Below are positions 50,931 to 62,100 of a DNA stretch of 64,000 nt, piece after piece. This DNA comes from Lepidurus packardi (Eukaryota > Arthropoda > Branchiopoda > Notostraca > Triopsidae): assembly GCA_023053545.1 (NCBI GenBank), contig JAKZAN010000154.1, positions 5,001 to 69,000 on the forward strand, written 5' to 3'. Made by a program: the position numbers and the translations under genes. Position 1 is the stretch's first letter, and each line of letters opens with the position of its first letter. The notes below the pieces were generated by a model. It was not told the DNA's origin. It saw only the letters and a program-made list of their open reading frames with translations, and searched no databases.

Positions 50931-51713
50931 TTAATTAATTAATTAGGGGCTTAATTAATTTATTAGGGGCTTAATTAATTAATTAGGGGCTTAATTCGTT
51001 AATTAGGGGCTTAATTAATTTATTAGGGGCTTAGTTAATTAATTAGGGCTTAATTAATTAATTAGGGGCTTAATTAATTAATTACGGGCTTAATTAATTA
51101 ATTAGGGGCTTAATTCGTTAATTGGGGGCTTAATTAATTAATTAGGGGTTTAATTAATTAGTTAGGGGCTTAATTAATTAATTAGGTGCTTAATTAATTA
51201 AGTGGGGGCTTAAATTAATTAATTAGGGTCTTAATTAATTAATAAGGGACTTAATTAATTAATTAGGGGCTGAATTCGTTAATTAGGGGCTTAATTCGTT
51301 AATTTGGGGCTTAATTATTTAACTAGGGGCTTAAATAATTAATTAGGGGCTTAATTAATTAATTATGGGCTTAATTCGTTAATTAGGGGCTTAATTAATT
51401 AATTAGGGGCTTAATTAATTAATTAGGGGTTGAATTAATTAATTATGGGCTAAATTAATTAATTAGGGGCTTAATTAATTAATTAATTAGGGGCTTAATT
51501 AATTAATTAGGGGCTTAATTAATTATTTAGGGGCTTAATTAATTAATTACGGGCTTAATTAATTAATTAAGGGCTTAATTCGTTAATTGGGGGCTTAATT
51601 AATTAATTAGGGGCTTAATTAATTAATTAGGGGCTTCATTAATTAATTAGGGGCTTAATTAATTAATTAGGTGCTTAATTAATTAAGTGGGGGCTTAAAT
51701 TAATTAATTAGGT

Positions 51714-51725
51714 GCTTACTTAATT
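51714..51725 (+). other. Target-site duplication, left copy (element 2)
   Basis: GCTTACTTAATT directly precedes the T-run that is the poly(A) tail of the element. The identical 12 bp follow the element's 5' end. Confidence 0.85.
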
Positions 51726-51745
51726 TTTTTTTTTTTTTTTTTTTT
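51726..51745 (-). other. Element 2 poly(A) tail
   Basis: A run of T on the plus strand, about 20-22 bases depending on how the terminal TT of the target site is assigned. It marks the 3' end of the minus-strand element and target-primed insertion at the T-rich end of TTAATT. Confidence 0.93.
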
Positions 51746-51834
51746 CAATTTAAAGCCGGCGTAGGCTTGAAAGCCTGTTGCCAAACTATGTATTTGTCGT
51801 ATCCTTGCAAGATATTATATTATAAAAACAGATA
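51746..51834 (-). other. Element 2 3' UTR with small hairpin
   Basis: 89 bp between the ORF2 stop and the poly(A) tail. It contains AGGCT-TGAA-AGCCT (51763-51776), a perfect 5-bp stem with a 4-nt loop. No AATAAA is visible. A role in recognition by reverse transcriptase is possible but not shown. Confidence 0.65.
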
Positions 51835-53526
51835 CTAATAACAGGGTTGGATGGATGGGATGGGGGTCAAGGGAGAAGGGTGTAAGGGGGGTAGAAAAAG
51901 TACTGAAATGATTGGGTGAGCTTCTCGTCCTTGGCTGGTTGCTGAATTGAAAGTCTGTTTGGCCTCGTTAAGGAAAAGTTTCACCGCTGGGAATAGTTTT
52001 GGGTCCATGAGAAAGTTCTGAGGTTTAAAGTGCAGTTTGAGGGAACTGTGGGCTCTAATCAACTTCGCTCTGCACTTGTTTAACCAACGACAATGTATAA
52101 AAACGTGGTGAAGGTCTTGGATAACCATTTCCGGGCATGGGCAAAGCTTAGTGGGCGAACGGCCAATTCTATACAAATAGCTCAATGTTGGGAAGTGCGT
52201 GGATCGGACCTGTATAATCGTTGCAATGGTATTTCTTGGTAGTCTTGAGTTGATGATTCCATGAAGAGATGGAACAGCATTCAAATCTTTTAAAGGGCTA
52301 TTAGTTGATTCCCATCCATTTTGCCACGTTTTAATAAGCGCTTTTTTAATTTCTAGTAGGGCTTCTTTTTGGGTTGCGGGTGGGCTTGACCAGATTGCCC
52401 TGGCCAGGCATCTTGTCCTTTCTTCACAGGATGCATACATCTTGTGTCTCTGGGTTTCTACCTGTATTGGCCATTTCTGCCAGTTCTTATGCGCATAGTG
52501 TCGTAGAAGTGTCCATTTTAACTTTAAGTTTAATGGTAGGACGCCTGTATCAACCTCTAGGGCTATGGTTGGGGTTGAAGGAAGTGCTCCTGAAATTAGC
52601 AGAAGGCCTCTTCGGTATATTTGGGTGATAGGCCGAAGCCTGGTTTCCGAGGCATTGCACCAAGCTGGGTATCCATAGGTCAACTTTGAAACGATAGTTG
52701 CATGGAAGAGAGTGCGTACTTGGGAGCATGTGATGGACTTCGAAATTTTGATCAACCGGTGGATCCTCTGAAGGGTGTTATTACATTGAGCTGCTAGTAG
52801 GGAAATATGGCTTTGCCATGTGAGCCTGTTATCATAGATTACGCCCAGGTATCTCACTGCCTCCTTTGGGTAGATAGTTGTCGTTCCCCATATTAGCGGG
52901 GCAACCTCTTCTGTTCTTTTTCTTGAGAAGTGTATCAACTCGGTCTTGTCCCTGGAGAATTCTAGCTCAAACTTCCTTCCCCATTTTTCTAGTGAGCATA
53001 GATTGTTCGCTAAAAGTCTTGTGTTCCATTCGCTGGACGAACCCGAAGTGTGGAGGAGCAAATCATCGGCGAAGGCACCGATGTGAATTCGTTTCCGGTT
53101 TATTACACTTAGCGCCCCGTTGATATATAACAAAAAGATGATAGGTGATATTGGAGATCCTTGCGGTACACCTTTTTTTATGGCATATGTTTGACTGTTT
53201 TCCGTTCCGTGTACGACGAATGCTCTCCTGTCTTGGAGGAAGCTCTGTATCCACTTGACAATCTGTGAGGGCACCTTTAGTTTCTTCATTTCGGCAACCA
53301 GTTTTTGATGTACTACGTTGTCAAATGCTCCTTTAATATCAAGTAGGAGGGCTGTTTGAACTTTGCCTCTGTCAAAGCTGTTTAGTACGGAGTTACTGAG
53401 TTCCATGAGGGCATCTGTTGTACCTCTCCCTGGTCTAAAACCCCATTGCATATCCGACAGCTTGTTGTTGTTTTCAAGGAAAGTTTGCAGTCTGGAAGCT
53501 ACTGCTTTTTTCAAGAATTTTTCCAA
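51835..53526 (-). pseudogene. Element 2 ORF2, downstream part: reverse transcriptase and C-terminus (frameshifted)
   Basis: A 563-codon open frame whose first codon is TTG, not ATG; it is the continuation of the upstream ORF2 frame and not a separate gene. The reverse transcriptase core is complete from its early motifs onward: GFRPGRGTTDAL 29-40, D63 in LLDIKGAFDN, GVPQGSPISP 119-128, FADD 152-155, YLGVIYD 226-232. No RNase H signature follows. A C-terminal cysteine/histidine motif (C462, C464, H474, C479) matches the zinc-knuckle-like end of Jockey-group ORF2. It overlaps the upstream frame by 53 nt. Apart from the frame break it looks undamaged, implying a young insertion. Confidence 0.9.
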
Positions 53527-55078
53527 GAATAGGTAAGAGGGCGATTGGCCGGAAACTTTTTATTGAGCTGTAGTCCTTCTTGCCGGGTTTCGGTAAGGGC
53601 AGTACTTTCGCTATCTTCCACAAAGAGGGATAGTGACCAAAGGTGAGAGAGGCGTTAAAGATTTTGACCACGGTTGCAGAAATGGTCGTCCAAATTTCCT
53701 GAAGCACGATCGCTTGGATACCATCCATACCAGCGGCTTTTTTTGAATGTAAGTTGTTCAAGATATTGGAAATTTCTTCTATAGTGAAGTCTGAGGAGAT
53801 TTCACATTGGGTAGATCTCGTGAAATGATGCTTACAACGGGGACCTTGGTATGTTTTTGTTGGGGCGTCCCACATTTCTCCGACAATAAGGTGTTCAGCG
53901 ATGAAATTGAGCCTAGCGACTGGGTTATCAAATGGCGTACCATCCTCTTGTTTAAGTTGCTGAACAAGTGACTTGCTGTTCTCGTTACGTAATGTACGAT
54001 TAAGATTCCAGATGACCTTATTCTCGGTGGTAGCCATCTTGTTTGCCCAGTACTTGTCCCGACGCTCTCTAGTCTTGGTCCTGTAGTGATTTCTTGACGC
54101 TTTCCATAGGGTCTCTCTTCTTGTGCCTCCATAAATTCGATAAGCGCGTAGTGCTTTCGCCGCTTGTTTACGGAGTTCCGCTAGTTCTAAGTTCCACCAG
54201 GGATTATTCCGGTTTTTACTGGTAAAGGTGGGTATGTTTTGGTTCATAGCATTTTGTATGATAGTTGTCAGTTTATAAGCAGCTGCATCGATGTCCTGTG
54301 TGTTGGAGAGCTTTGTAAAGGAGTTTTTAGAGTTTTTTAGTCCCAAAGCCGTGTCATGGCGTGCTTTCTCCCAGTTGGCCTTTTGGTAGTGCCAGCTTTT
54401 GTTCGATACTTTGTTGGTGTTGTGTATGAGGTTTAGAGAAATCACTATGGCTTTGTGGTCGGATTCGTTGTAGTATTTTGCTTCATCAAGGACGTGCCAG
54501 TCTGTGATTGCAGTTAATTGAGGGGAACACCACGTGAGATCGATTGTCGATTTATGTCCCCGTTCGTTGTGGAAAGTTGGGACATTCCATTGGTTTATCA
54601 AGTCCCAGTGCTGTTCTGTAGCGAAGTCATATAGTTGTGTTCCCGATGAGTCTGGTGTTTTATCCTCCCACTGCCAATGATGAGCATTGAAATCTCCTGT
54701 GATGATTACTGGGTCCTGTTGATTGTACTTTCCCCAGGCTTCTTGAAGAAGCGACGTCGTGTTAACAGTATGTCTTCTGTAAATTGCGAGTAGGGATATT
54801 GCTCGGCCTTGTTGATTTCCCAGTCTGATTTTTGCGTACAGTTCCTTTATTTCAATGACATGGAAAGGGCTGTCTGGCTTACGAAGGAGCATTACTCCCT
54901 CATAAGCAAGAGATGTTGTAATGACGTCAAAACCTAGGATGTGTGATTGAGTATAGTGCTGTGGTGGTTCTAGAACAATAACCAGGGTTATATCCTCACT
55001 GTTGGCCTCTCTTGCCACTTCGTTAAGTTGGGATGTACTTTTCCGGATATTCTGTACAATCAGTCGCACTATTCCCAT
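53474..55078 (-). pseudogene. Element 2 ORF2, upstream part: APE endonuclease and start of reverse transcriptase (frameshifted)
   Basis: 534 codons from an ATG at 55076-55078, three bases after the ORF1 stop. APE-type endonuclease residues are present: N10 in VQNIRKS, E37 in VLEPP, GDFNAHH 128-134, D180 in STIDLTW, SDH 206-208. The beginning of the reverse transcriptase follows (KKAAGMDGIQ about 446-455, PLPKPGKKD 495-503, FRPIALLPILGKILEK 509-524). The frame then goes off into a short out-of-frame tail and stops at 53474. The break lies in the A-rich stretch at about 53505-53526, where short direct repeats (AAATTCTTG-like) make a slippage deletion plausible. Confidence 0.92.
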
Positions 55079-55081
55079 AAG

Positions 55082-56452
55082 CTACTTGCTCTTTGTCGCG
55101 GACTTCTTGTCCTTTGCTTCTACTTCCTTCAGTCGGGTAGGACAGTTTGAGTCAAAAGCGTAGTGTTGGTCTTTGCAATTTGCACATTTCTTCATTGCCT
55201 CTGTGCATTTCCTTGTGTCGTGGTTTTTGGCACATTTTCCGCAGGTTGGAGTCTTCTCGCGGCAAGACGCTGACATGTGGCCATAGGCTTGACAATTATA
55301 GCACTGAAGGATCTGGGGGTGTTTGACGTTTTCCACTTGTACTATGCGGTTGAAAGCAAAGATGGCTCCCACTTCTATCAACCGTTTCTTCTCTTCTTCT
55401 GATTTACAAGTATACTTGATGGAACCGTATGCTTTTTTTACATCCGGGTTTAGCCATTTCGCTTGATCCGCTTGGAAGACGACTTCCAGGTTTGAGTTTT
55501 TTTCGGAGATGTGTTTGCATATTTCTGGTAGACTCTCGTCCTTTGGTAGCTGGTGAATAATCATCGTCAGGTTTGGTTGCCTCTTTACTACCTTTACCGG
55601 ACCCAAATTTGGCAATGTCGCCGATTCGAAAATGTTTTCAGAAGTTGTTTTTTCCTCTATACTCTTGTAGGTGAGTGCGAGTCTGTTCGTTCTGGTCTTT
55701 CCTACTAGGACAGGTTTCGGTGCTTTTGGGTATGCTTTGGACAGGTCATCTTCGATTGTCTTCAGAAGATCTTTCCTGGGAATGACCGCGTTTCTCTTAG
55801 TCTCGTCTTCTTGCTGAATGAATAACGTTAGACCATCGTCGTCTTGAGCGCTTGAATCGTGGCTGGCAGGGGTGACACTTGGGGTGCTTGTCACCTTGAT
55901 TGATGGTTTGGTTCTCTTCCTTTGGACAACTTGTGTCCAAGTGCTTGTTTGAGCCGGAGACGAGGAGACTTGGTTTGTGGCGTTAATTTGCGTAGTTGAG
56001 AAGGAAGGTTTCATGTGTTCTTCCTGTAGATCCTTGCGGAGTCCAATAACTTCCGCTTTTAATGCCATGACTTCCTGGATTAGATTCTCGTTGCTCTCTT
56101 TAAGTGATCGAAGTGTCGACAGGATGACATCCATGGTAGATACTTGGGTTGGATCTTCGATTGAAAAACACCTTCTGCGATACGTCTGATCATTTGGGGG
56201 GGAGGGTAGGGGACGTTTCTGACCCAGAATTGGGTTTGCAGTCGCTTTTTTGTCACGACATGGTTTGCAGTTCTTGGCTGCAGGTTTGTCTTTTAGAAAC
56301 AGGTCACCACAGGTTTGGCATTTCACTTGGGGTTGTGATGTGACTGTTGGGTTGGGCGAGTCTATTTCAATGTTTTCCAGCACACGGGAAGGGCCTGGTT
56401 GAGAAAACCGGATCCCCCCTTTAACGGGCGAGTTTTCAGGTGTCCTTAACAT
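55082..56452 (-). CDS. Element 2 ORF1: zinc-knuckle RNA-binding (Gag-like) protein
   Basis: 456 codons from the first in-frame ATG (56450-56452); the open frame extends nine codons further upstream, but only to a TTG just after a stop. An N-terminal C-X2-C...C-X2-C pair (about residues 45-65 from this ATG) resembles a small zinc ribbon. A predicted coiled coil follows at about 105-147 (leucine-rich, EVMALKAEVIGLRKDL), then a basic and serine/threonine-rich linker. Three C-terminal knuckles have spacing C-X2-C-X4-H-X4-C, C-X2-C-X3-H-X4-C and C-X2-C-X3-H-X6-C (about 384-437). The end is lysine-rich. The role is RNA binding and multimerisation of the element RNP. It is intact, while its partner ORF2 is broken. 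Confidence 0.9.
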   Translation of the reverse strand: MLRTPENSPVKGGIRFSQPGPSRVLENIEIDSPNPTVTSQPQVKCQTCGDLFLKDKPAAKNCKPCRDKKATANPILGQKRPLPSPPNDQTYRRRCFSIEDPTQVSTMDVILSTLRSLKESNENLIQEVMALKAEVIGLRKDLQEEHMKPSFSTTQINATNQVSSSPAQTSTWTQVVQRKRTKPSIKVTSTPSVTPASHDSSAQDDDGLTLFIQQEDETKRNAVIPRKDLLKTIEDDLSKAYPKAPKPVLVGKTRTNRLALTYKSIEEKTTSENIFESATLPNLGPVKVVKRQPNLTMIIHQLPKDESLPEICKHISEKNSNLEVVFQADQAKWLNPDVKKAYGSIKYTCKSEEEKKRLIEVGAIFAFNRIVQVENVKHPQILQCYNCQAYGHMSASCREKTPTCGKCAKNHDTRKCTEAMKKCANCKDQHYAFDSNCPTRLKEVEAKDKKSATKSK

Positions 56453-56681
56453 ATTGTCACTGGGCAAAGCCCAAAACAATCACTTAAGAGGTCCTCGTTC
56501 ATGCACAAATATGCAAATAAACGTTATGAAAAATTCCACAAAGGTGCAACAAGCACTTAACTAAACCTGGTAACGAGAACTACCTAAACAAAACTTTGGG
56601 TACACCAATAGAATTACAAAAACAGGAGCGCACTTCAAAAACGACCGAGCTTCCCGCCAGTCACGCACGATTCAATCAATC
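56453..56681 (-). promoter_or_regulatory. Element 2 5' UTR / presumed internal promoter region
   Basis: 229 bp of unique sequence between the target duplication and ORF1. The element's first bases on the coding strand are GATTGATTGAATCGTGCGTG. Jockey-group elements start transcription at their first base from an internal promoter, so the promoter should lie here. I cannot assign an initiator or downstream promoter element by eye. Confidence 0.5.
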
Positions 56682-56693
56682 GCTTACTTAATT
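56682..56693 (+). other. Target-site duplication, right copy (element 2)
   Basis: GCTTACTTAATT, identical to the left copy. After it, satellite C continues in the register of the empty site at 50849. Confidence 0.85.
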
Positions 56694-59008
56694 AATTAGA
56701 TGCTGAATTCTTTAATTAGGAGCTTAATTAATCAATCAGGGGCTTAATTAATTAATTATGGGCTTAATTCGTTAATTTGGGGCTTAATTAATATATTTGG
56801 GGCTTAATTAATATATTAGGGGCTTAATTAATTAATTAGGGGCTTAATTCGTTAATTAGGGGCTTAATTAATTAATTATGGGCTTAATTAATTAATTATG
56901 GGCTAAATTCATTAATTAGCGGCTTAATTAATTAATTATGGGCTAAATTCATTAATTAGGGGCTTAATTAATTATTTAGGTGCTTACTTTATTAATTAGG
57001 GGCTGAATTCATTAATTAGGGGCTTAATTAATTAATTAGGTGCTTACTTTATTAATTAGGGGCTGAATTCGTTAATTTGGGGCTTAATTAATTTATTAGG
57101 GGCTTAATTAATTAATTAGGGGCTTAATTCGTTAATTAGGGGCTTAATTAATTTATTAGGGGCTTAGTTAATTAATTAGGGCTTAATTAATTAATTAGGG
57201 GCTTAATTAATTAATTACGGGCTTAATTAATTAATTAGGGGCTTAATTCGTTAATTGGGGGCTTAATTAATTAATTAGGGTCTTAATTAATTAATAAGGG
57301 ACTTAATTAATTAATTAGGGGCTGAATTCGTTAATTAGGGGCTTAATTCGTTAATTTGGGGCTTAATTATTTAACTAGGGGCTTAAATAATTAATTAGGG
57401 GCTTAATTAATTAATTATGGGCTTAATTCGTTAATTAGGGGCTTAATTAATTAATTAGGGGCTTAATTAATTAATTAGGGGCTTAATTATTTAATTAGGG
57501 GTTGAATTAATTAATTATGGGCTAAATTCATTAATTAGGGGCTTAATTAATTAATTAGGGGCTTAATTAATTATTTAGGGGCTTAACTAATTAATTACGG
57601 GCTTAATTAATTAATTAGGGGCTTAATTCGTTAATTGGGGGCTTAGTTAATTAATTAGGGGCTTAATTAATTAATTAGGGGCTTCATTAATTAATTAGGG
57701 GCTTAATTAATTAATTAGGTGCTTACTTTATTAATTAGGGGCTGAATTCGTTAATTTGGGGCTTAATTAATTTATTAGGGGCTTAATTAATTAAATAGGG
57801 GCTTAATTCGTTAATTAGGGTCTTAATTATTTAACTAGGGGCTTAAATAATTAATTAGGGGCTGAATTCTTTAATTAGGAGCTTAATTAATCAATCAGGG
57901 GCTTAATTAATTAATTAGGGGCTTAATTCGTTAATTTGGGGCTTAATTAATTTATTAGGGGCTTAATTAATTAATTGGGGGGCTTAATTCGTTAATTAGG
58001 GGCTTAATTAATTAATTATGGGCTTAATTAATTAATTATGGGCTAAATTCATTAATTAGGGGCTTAGTTAATTAATTAGGGGCTTAAATAATTAATTACG
58101 GGCTTAATTAATTAATTAGGGTCTTAATTAATTAATTAGGGGCTTAATTAATTAATTAGGGGCTTAATTAATTAATTACGGGCTTAATTAATTAATTAGG
58201 GGCTTAATTTCGTTAATTGGGGGCTTAATTAATTAATTAGGGGTTTAATTAATTAATTAGGGTCTTAATTAATTAATTAGGTGCTTAATTAATTAAGTGG
58301 GGGCTTAAATTAATTAATTAGGGTCTTAATTAATTAATAAGGGACTTAATTAATTAATTAGGGGCTGAATTCGTTAATTAGGGGCTTAATTCGTTAATTT
58401 GGGGCTTAATTATTTAACTAGGGGCTTAACTAATTAATTATGGGCTTAATTAATTAATTATGGGCTTAATTCGTTAATTAGGGGCTTAATTAATTAATTA
58501 GGGGCTTAATTAATTAACTAGGGGCTTAATTAATTAATTAGGGGCTTGATTAATTAATTAGGGGCTTAATTAATTAATTAGGTCCTGAATTCGTTAACAA
58601 CAATCCAACACTAGGAGCTTAATTCGATAATTTGGGGCCTAATTAATTAACTAGGGGCTTAATTCGTTTATTAGGGGGTTAATTAATTAATTAGGCGCTT
58701 AGTTCGTTAACTAGGGGCTTAATTCGTTAATTAGGGGCTTAATTCATTAATAAAGGGCTTAATTCGTTAATTAGGGGCTTAGTTCGTTACTTAGGGGCTT
58801 AGTTCGTTACTTAGGGGCTTAATTCATTAATGACGGGCTTAATTCGTTAATTTGGGGCTTACTTAATTAACTAGGGGCTTAATTCGTTAATTTGGGGTTT
58901 ACTTAATTAACTAGGGGCTTAATTCGTTAATTAGGGGCTTAAGGAATTAATTAGGGGCTTAATTAATTAATTAGGGAATTAATTGGTTAATTAGGGGCTT
59001 AATTAAAA
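56694..59008 (+). repeat. Satellite C array, right of element 2
   Basis: Same 20-bp family, continuing the higher-order order interrupted by the element. From about 58.6 kb the units become more degenerate (GTTCGTTACTTAGGGG, TCATTAATGACGGG) toward the border with satellite D. A short non-satellite interruption, AACAATCCAACACTA, sits at about 58599-58613. Confidence 0.95.
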
Positions 59009-59147
59009 ACCTACGGACTAAATTAATTCCTTACGGACTTAATTAAATCCCTACGGACTTAATTAATTCCTTACGAATTTAATTAAATCCCTACGGACTT
59101 AATTAATTCCTTACGGACTTTATTAATTCTTTACGGAATTAATTAAT
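59009..59147 (-). repeat. Satellite D, inverted orientation (short)
   Basis: About seven units reading CCTTACGGACTTAATTAATT or CCCTACGGACTTAATTAAAT on the plus strand, the reverse complement of the main D unit. It joins satellite C through AATTAAAAACCTACGGAC, keeping the CTTAATTAATT part of the C unit in phase. Confidence 0.88.
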
Positions 59148-62100
59148 TAATTAAATTAAGTCCGTAAGGAATTAATTAAGTCCCTAAGGAATTTATAAAG
59201 TCCGTAATGAATTAATGAAGTCCGAAATGAATTAATGAAGTCCCTAAGGAAATAATTAAGTCCGTAATGATTTAATAAAATTTGTAGGGAATTAATTAAG
59301 TCCGTACTGAATTAATGAAGTCCGTAACGAATTAATGAAGTCCAGTAAGGAAATAATTAAGTCCGTAATGAATTAATTAAATCCGTAATGAATAAATAAA
59401 TTCCGTAATTACATAATTAATTCCGTAAAGAATTAATAAATTCCGTAAGGAATTAATTAAGTCCGTAGAGATTTAATTAAGTCCGTAAGGAATTAATTAA
59501 GTCCGTAGGGATTTAATTAAGTCCGTAAGGAATTATTTAAGTCCGTAGGGAATTAATTAAGTCCGAAATGAATTAATTAAATCCGTAATGAATTAATTAA
59601 TTTCGTAATAAATTAATTAAGTCCGTAATGAATTCATGAAGTCCGTAATGAATTAATGAAGTCCATAAGGAAATAATTAAGTCCGTATTGAATTAACTAA
59701 GTCCGTAAGGAATTAGTTAAGTCCCTAAGGAATTTATAAAGTCCGTAATGTATTAATGAAGTCCGAAATGAATTAATGAAGTCCCTAAGGAAATAATTAA
59801 ATCCGTAATGAATTATTTAATTCCGTAATGAATTAATTAATTCCGTAAGGAATTATTTAATTCCGTAAGGAATTAATTAATTCCGTAATGAATTAACTAA
59901 GTCCGTAAGGAATTAATTAATTCCTTTAGGATTTAATTAAGTCCGTACTGAATTAATTAAGTCCGTAAAGATTAATTTAAGTCCCTAATGAATTAATTAA
60001 GGAATTAACTAAGTCCGTAATGAATTAATAAAGTCCGTAATGAATTAATAAAGTCCGTAATGAATTAACTAAGTCCGTAAGGAATTAATTAATTCCTTAA
60101 GGAATTAGTTAAGTCCGTAATGAATCAATTAAGTCCGTAATGAATTAATAAAGTCCTTAGGGAATTAATTAAGTCCGAAATGAATTAATTAAATCCGTAA
60201 TGAACTAATTAAGTCCGTAATGAATTAATAAAGTCCTTAATGAATTAACTAAGTCCGTAAGGAATTAATAAAATAGGTAATGAATTAATTAAAAAATTCC
60301 GTAAAGATTTAATTAAGTCCGTAATGAATTAATTAAGTCCGTAATTAATTAATTAAGTCCGTAAATAATTATTTAATTCCGTAAGGAAATTATTAAGTCT
60401 GGGGGAATTAATTAATTATGTAAAGAATTAATTAAGTCCGTAATGAATTAATTAATTCCGTAAAGAATTAATTAATTCCGTAAGGAATTAATTAAGTCCG
60501 AAATGAATTAAATAAGTCCGTAACAAATGAATTAGGTCCGTAATGAATGAATAAATTCCGTAAGGAAATAAATAAATCCGTAAGGAATTAATAAGTCCGT
60601 AATGAAATAATTAATTCCGTAAAGAATTAATTAAGTTCGTAAGGAATTAATTAAGTCCGTAGGGAATTTATAAATTCCGTAATGAATTAATGAAGTCCGA
60701 AATGAATTAATGAAGTCCCACAGGAAATAATTAAGTCCGTAATGAATTAATTAAATCCGTAATGAATTATTTAATTCCGTAATGAATGAATTAATTCCGT
60801 AAGGAATTAATTAAGTCCGTAATGAATTAATGAAGTCCGTAAGGATTTAATTAAGTCCGTAATGAATTAATAAATTCCATAATGAATGAATTAATTCCGT
60901 AAAGAATTAATTAAGTCCGTAATGAATGAATTAGGTCCGTAAGGAATTAATTAAGTCCGTTATTGAATTAGTAAAGTCCGTAATGAATTAATTAAATCCG
61001 TAATGAATTAATAAATTCCGTAATGAACTAATTAATTCCGTAAAGAATTATTTAAGTCCGTAAGGAATTAATTAAGTCCGTAGGGATTTAATTAAGGCCG
61101 TAAGGAAATAATTTAAGTCCGTAGGTTTTTAATTAAGTCCGTAAGGAATTAATTAAGTCCGTAAGGAATTAATTAAGTCCCTAAGGAAATAATTAAGTCC
61201 GTAATGAATTAATAAATTCCGTAGGGAATTAATTAAGTCCGTAGTGAATTAATTAAGTCCGTAATGAATTAATAAAGTCCGTCATGAATTAACTAAGTCC
61301 GTAAGGAATTAATTAAGTCCCTAAGGAATTTATAAAGTCCGTAATGAATTAATGAAGTCCCTAAGGAAATATTTAAGTCCGTAATGAATTAACTAAGTCC
61401 GTAAGGAATTAATTAAGTCCCTAAGAAATTTATAAAGTCCGTAATGAATTAATGAAGTCCGAAGTGAATTAATGAAGTCCCTAAGGAAATAATTAAGTCC
61501 GTAATTAATTAATAAATTCCGTAGGGAATTAATTAAGTCCGTAGTGAATTAATTAAGTCCGTAAGGAATTAATGAAGTCCGTAATGAAATAATTAAGTCC
61601 GTAATTAATTAATTAAGTCCGTAAGGAATCAATTAAGTCCTTACTGAATTAATTAAGTCTGTAAGGATTTAATTAAGTCCGTGATGAATTAATAAATTCC
61701 GTAAGGAATTAATTAAGTCCGTAAGGGATTTAATTCCGTAGGGATTTAATTAAGGCCGTAAGGAATTAATTAAGTCCGTAAGGAATTAGTTAAGTCCGTA
61801 ATGAATTAACTAAGTCCGTAAAGAATTAATTAAGTTTCTAAGGAATTTATAAATTCCGTAATGAATTAATGAAGTCCCTAAGGAAATATTTAAGTCCGTA
61901 ATGAATTAACTAAGTCCCTAAGGAATTTATAAAGTCCGTAATGAATTAATGAAGTCCGAAATGAATTAATGAAGTCCCTAAGGAAATAATTAAGTCCGTA
62001 ATGAATTACTAAAGTTTGTAGGGAATTAATTAAGTCCGTAGTGAATTAATTAATTCTGAAAGGAATTAATTAGGTCCGTAATGAATAAATAATTCCGTAA

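Larger units (their letters stand above)
35415..51725 (+). repeat. Satellite C array (20-bp unit, 16.3 kb)
   Basis: Tandem 20-mers of consensus GGGGCTTAATTAATTAATTA. Common variants include GAATTCGTTAATTA, CTAAATTCATTAATTAGG, TAAGTGGGGGCTTAAATTAA and TTACGGACTTAATTAATTAA. Stops occur in all frames (TAA and TTA in every unit). Variant order shows higher-order repeats of about 2.26, 4.27 and 4.10 kb. No gene, RNA or other mobile element is visible in the whole stretch. Confidence 0.97.
51726..56681 (-). mobile_element. Non-LTR retrotransposon 2, Jockey-like, nearly intact
   Basis: 4956 bp on the minus strand inside satellite C. Along the element: 5' UTR (about 230 bp), ORF1 with zinc knuckles, ORF2 with endonuclease and reverse transcriptase but no RNase H, a short 3' UTR and a poly(A) tail. 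Lack of RNase H plus a poly(A) tail fits the Jockey group; the exact clade is inferred. A perfect 12-bp target duplication and a paralogous empty site show a simple full-length insertion. One frameshift near 53.5 kb splits ORF2, so this copy cannot make a complete ORF2 protein by standard decoding. Confidence 0.92.

Noticed and set aside
52374..53254. Small open frames within ORF2 of element 2 (also 53779-54132 and 55977-56343)
   Set aside because: Shadow frames of the reverse transcriptase, endonuclease and ORF1 coding sequence.
51835..53526. Downstream part of element 2 ORF2 as an independent gene
   Set aside because: It starts at TTG in the middle of the reverse transcriptase fold and continues the upstream frame; a frameshift explains it better.
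35415..59008. TTAGG / TTAGGGG strings in satellite C as telomere repeats
   Set aside because: They occur once per 20-bp unit inside TTAATTAGGGGC, not as tandem TTAGG, so there is no telomeric array.
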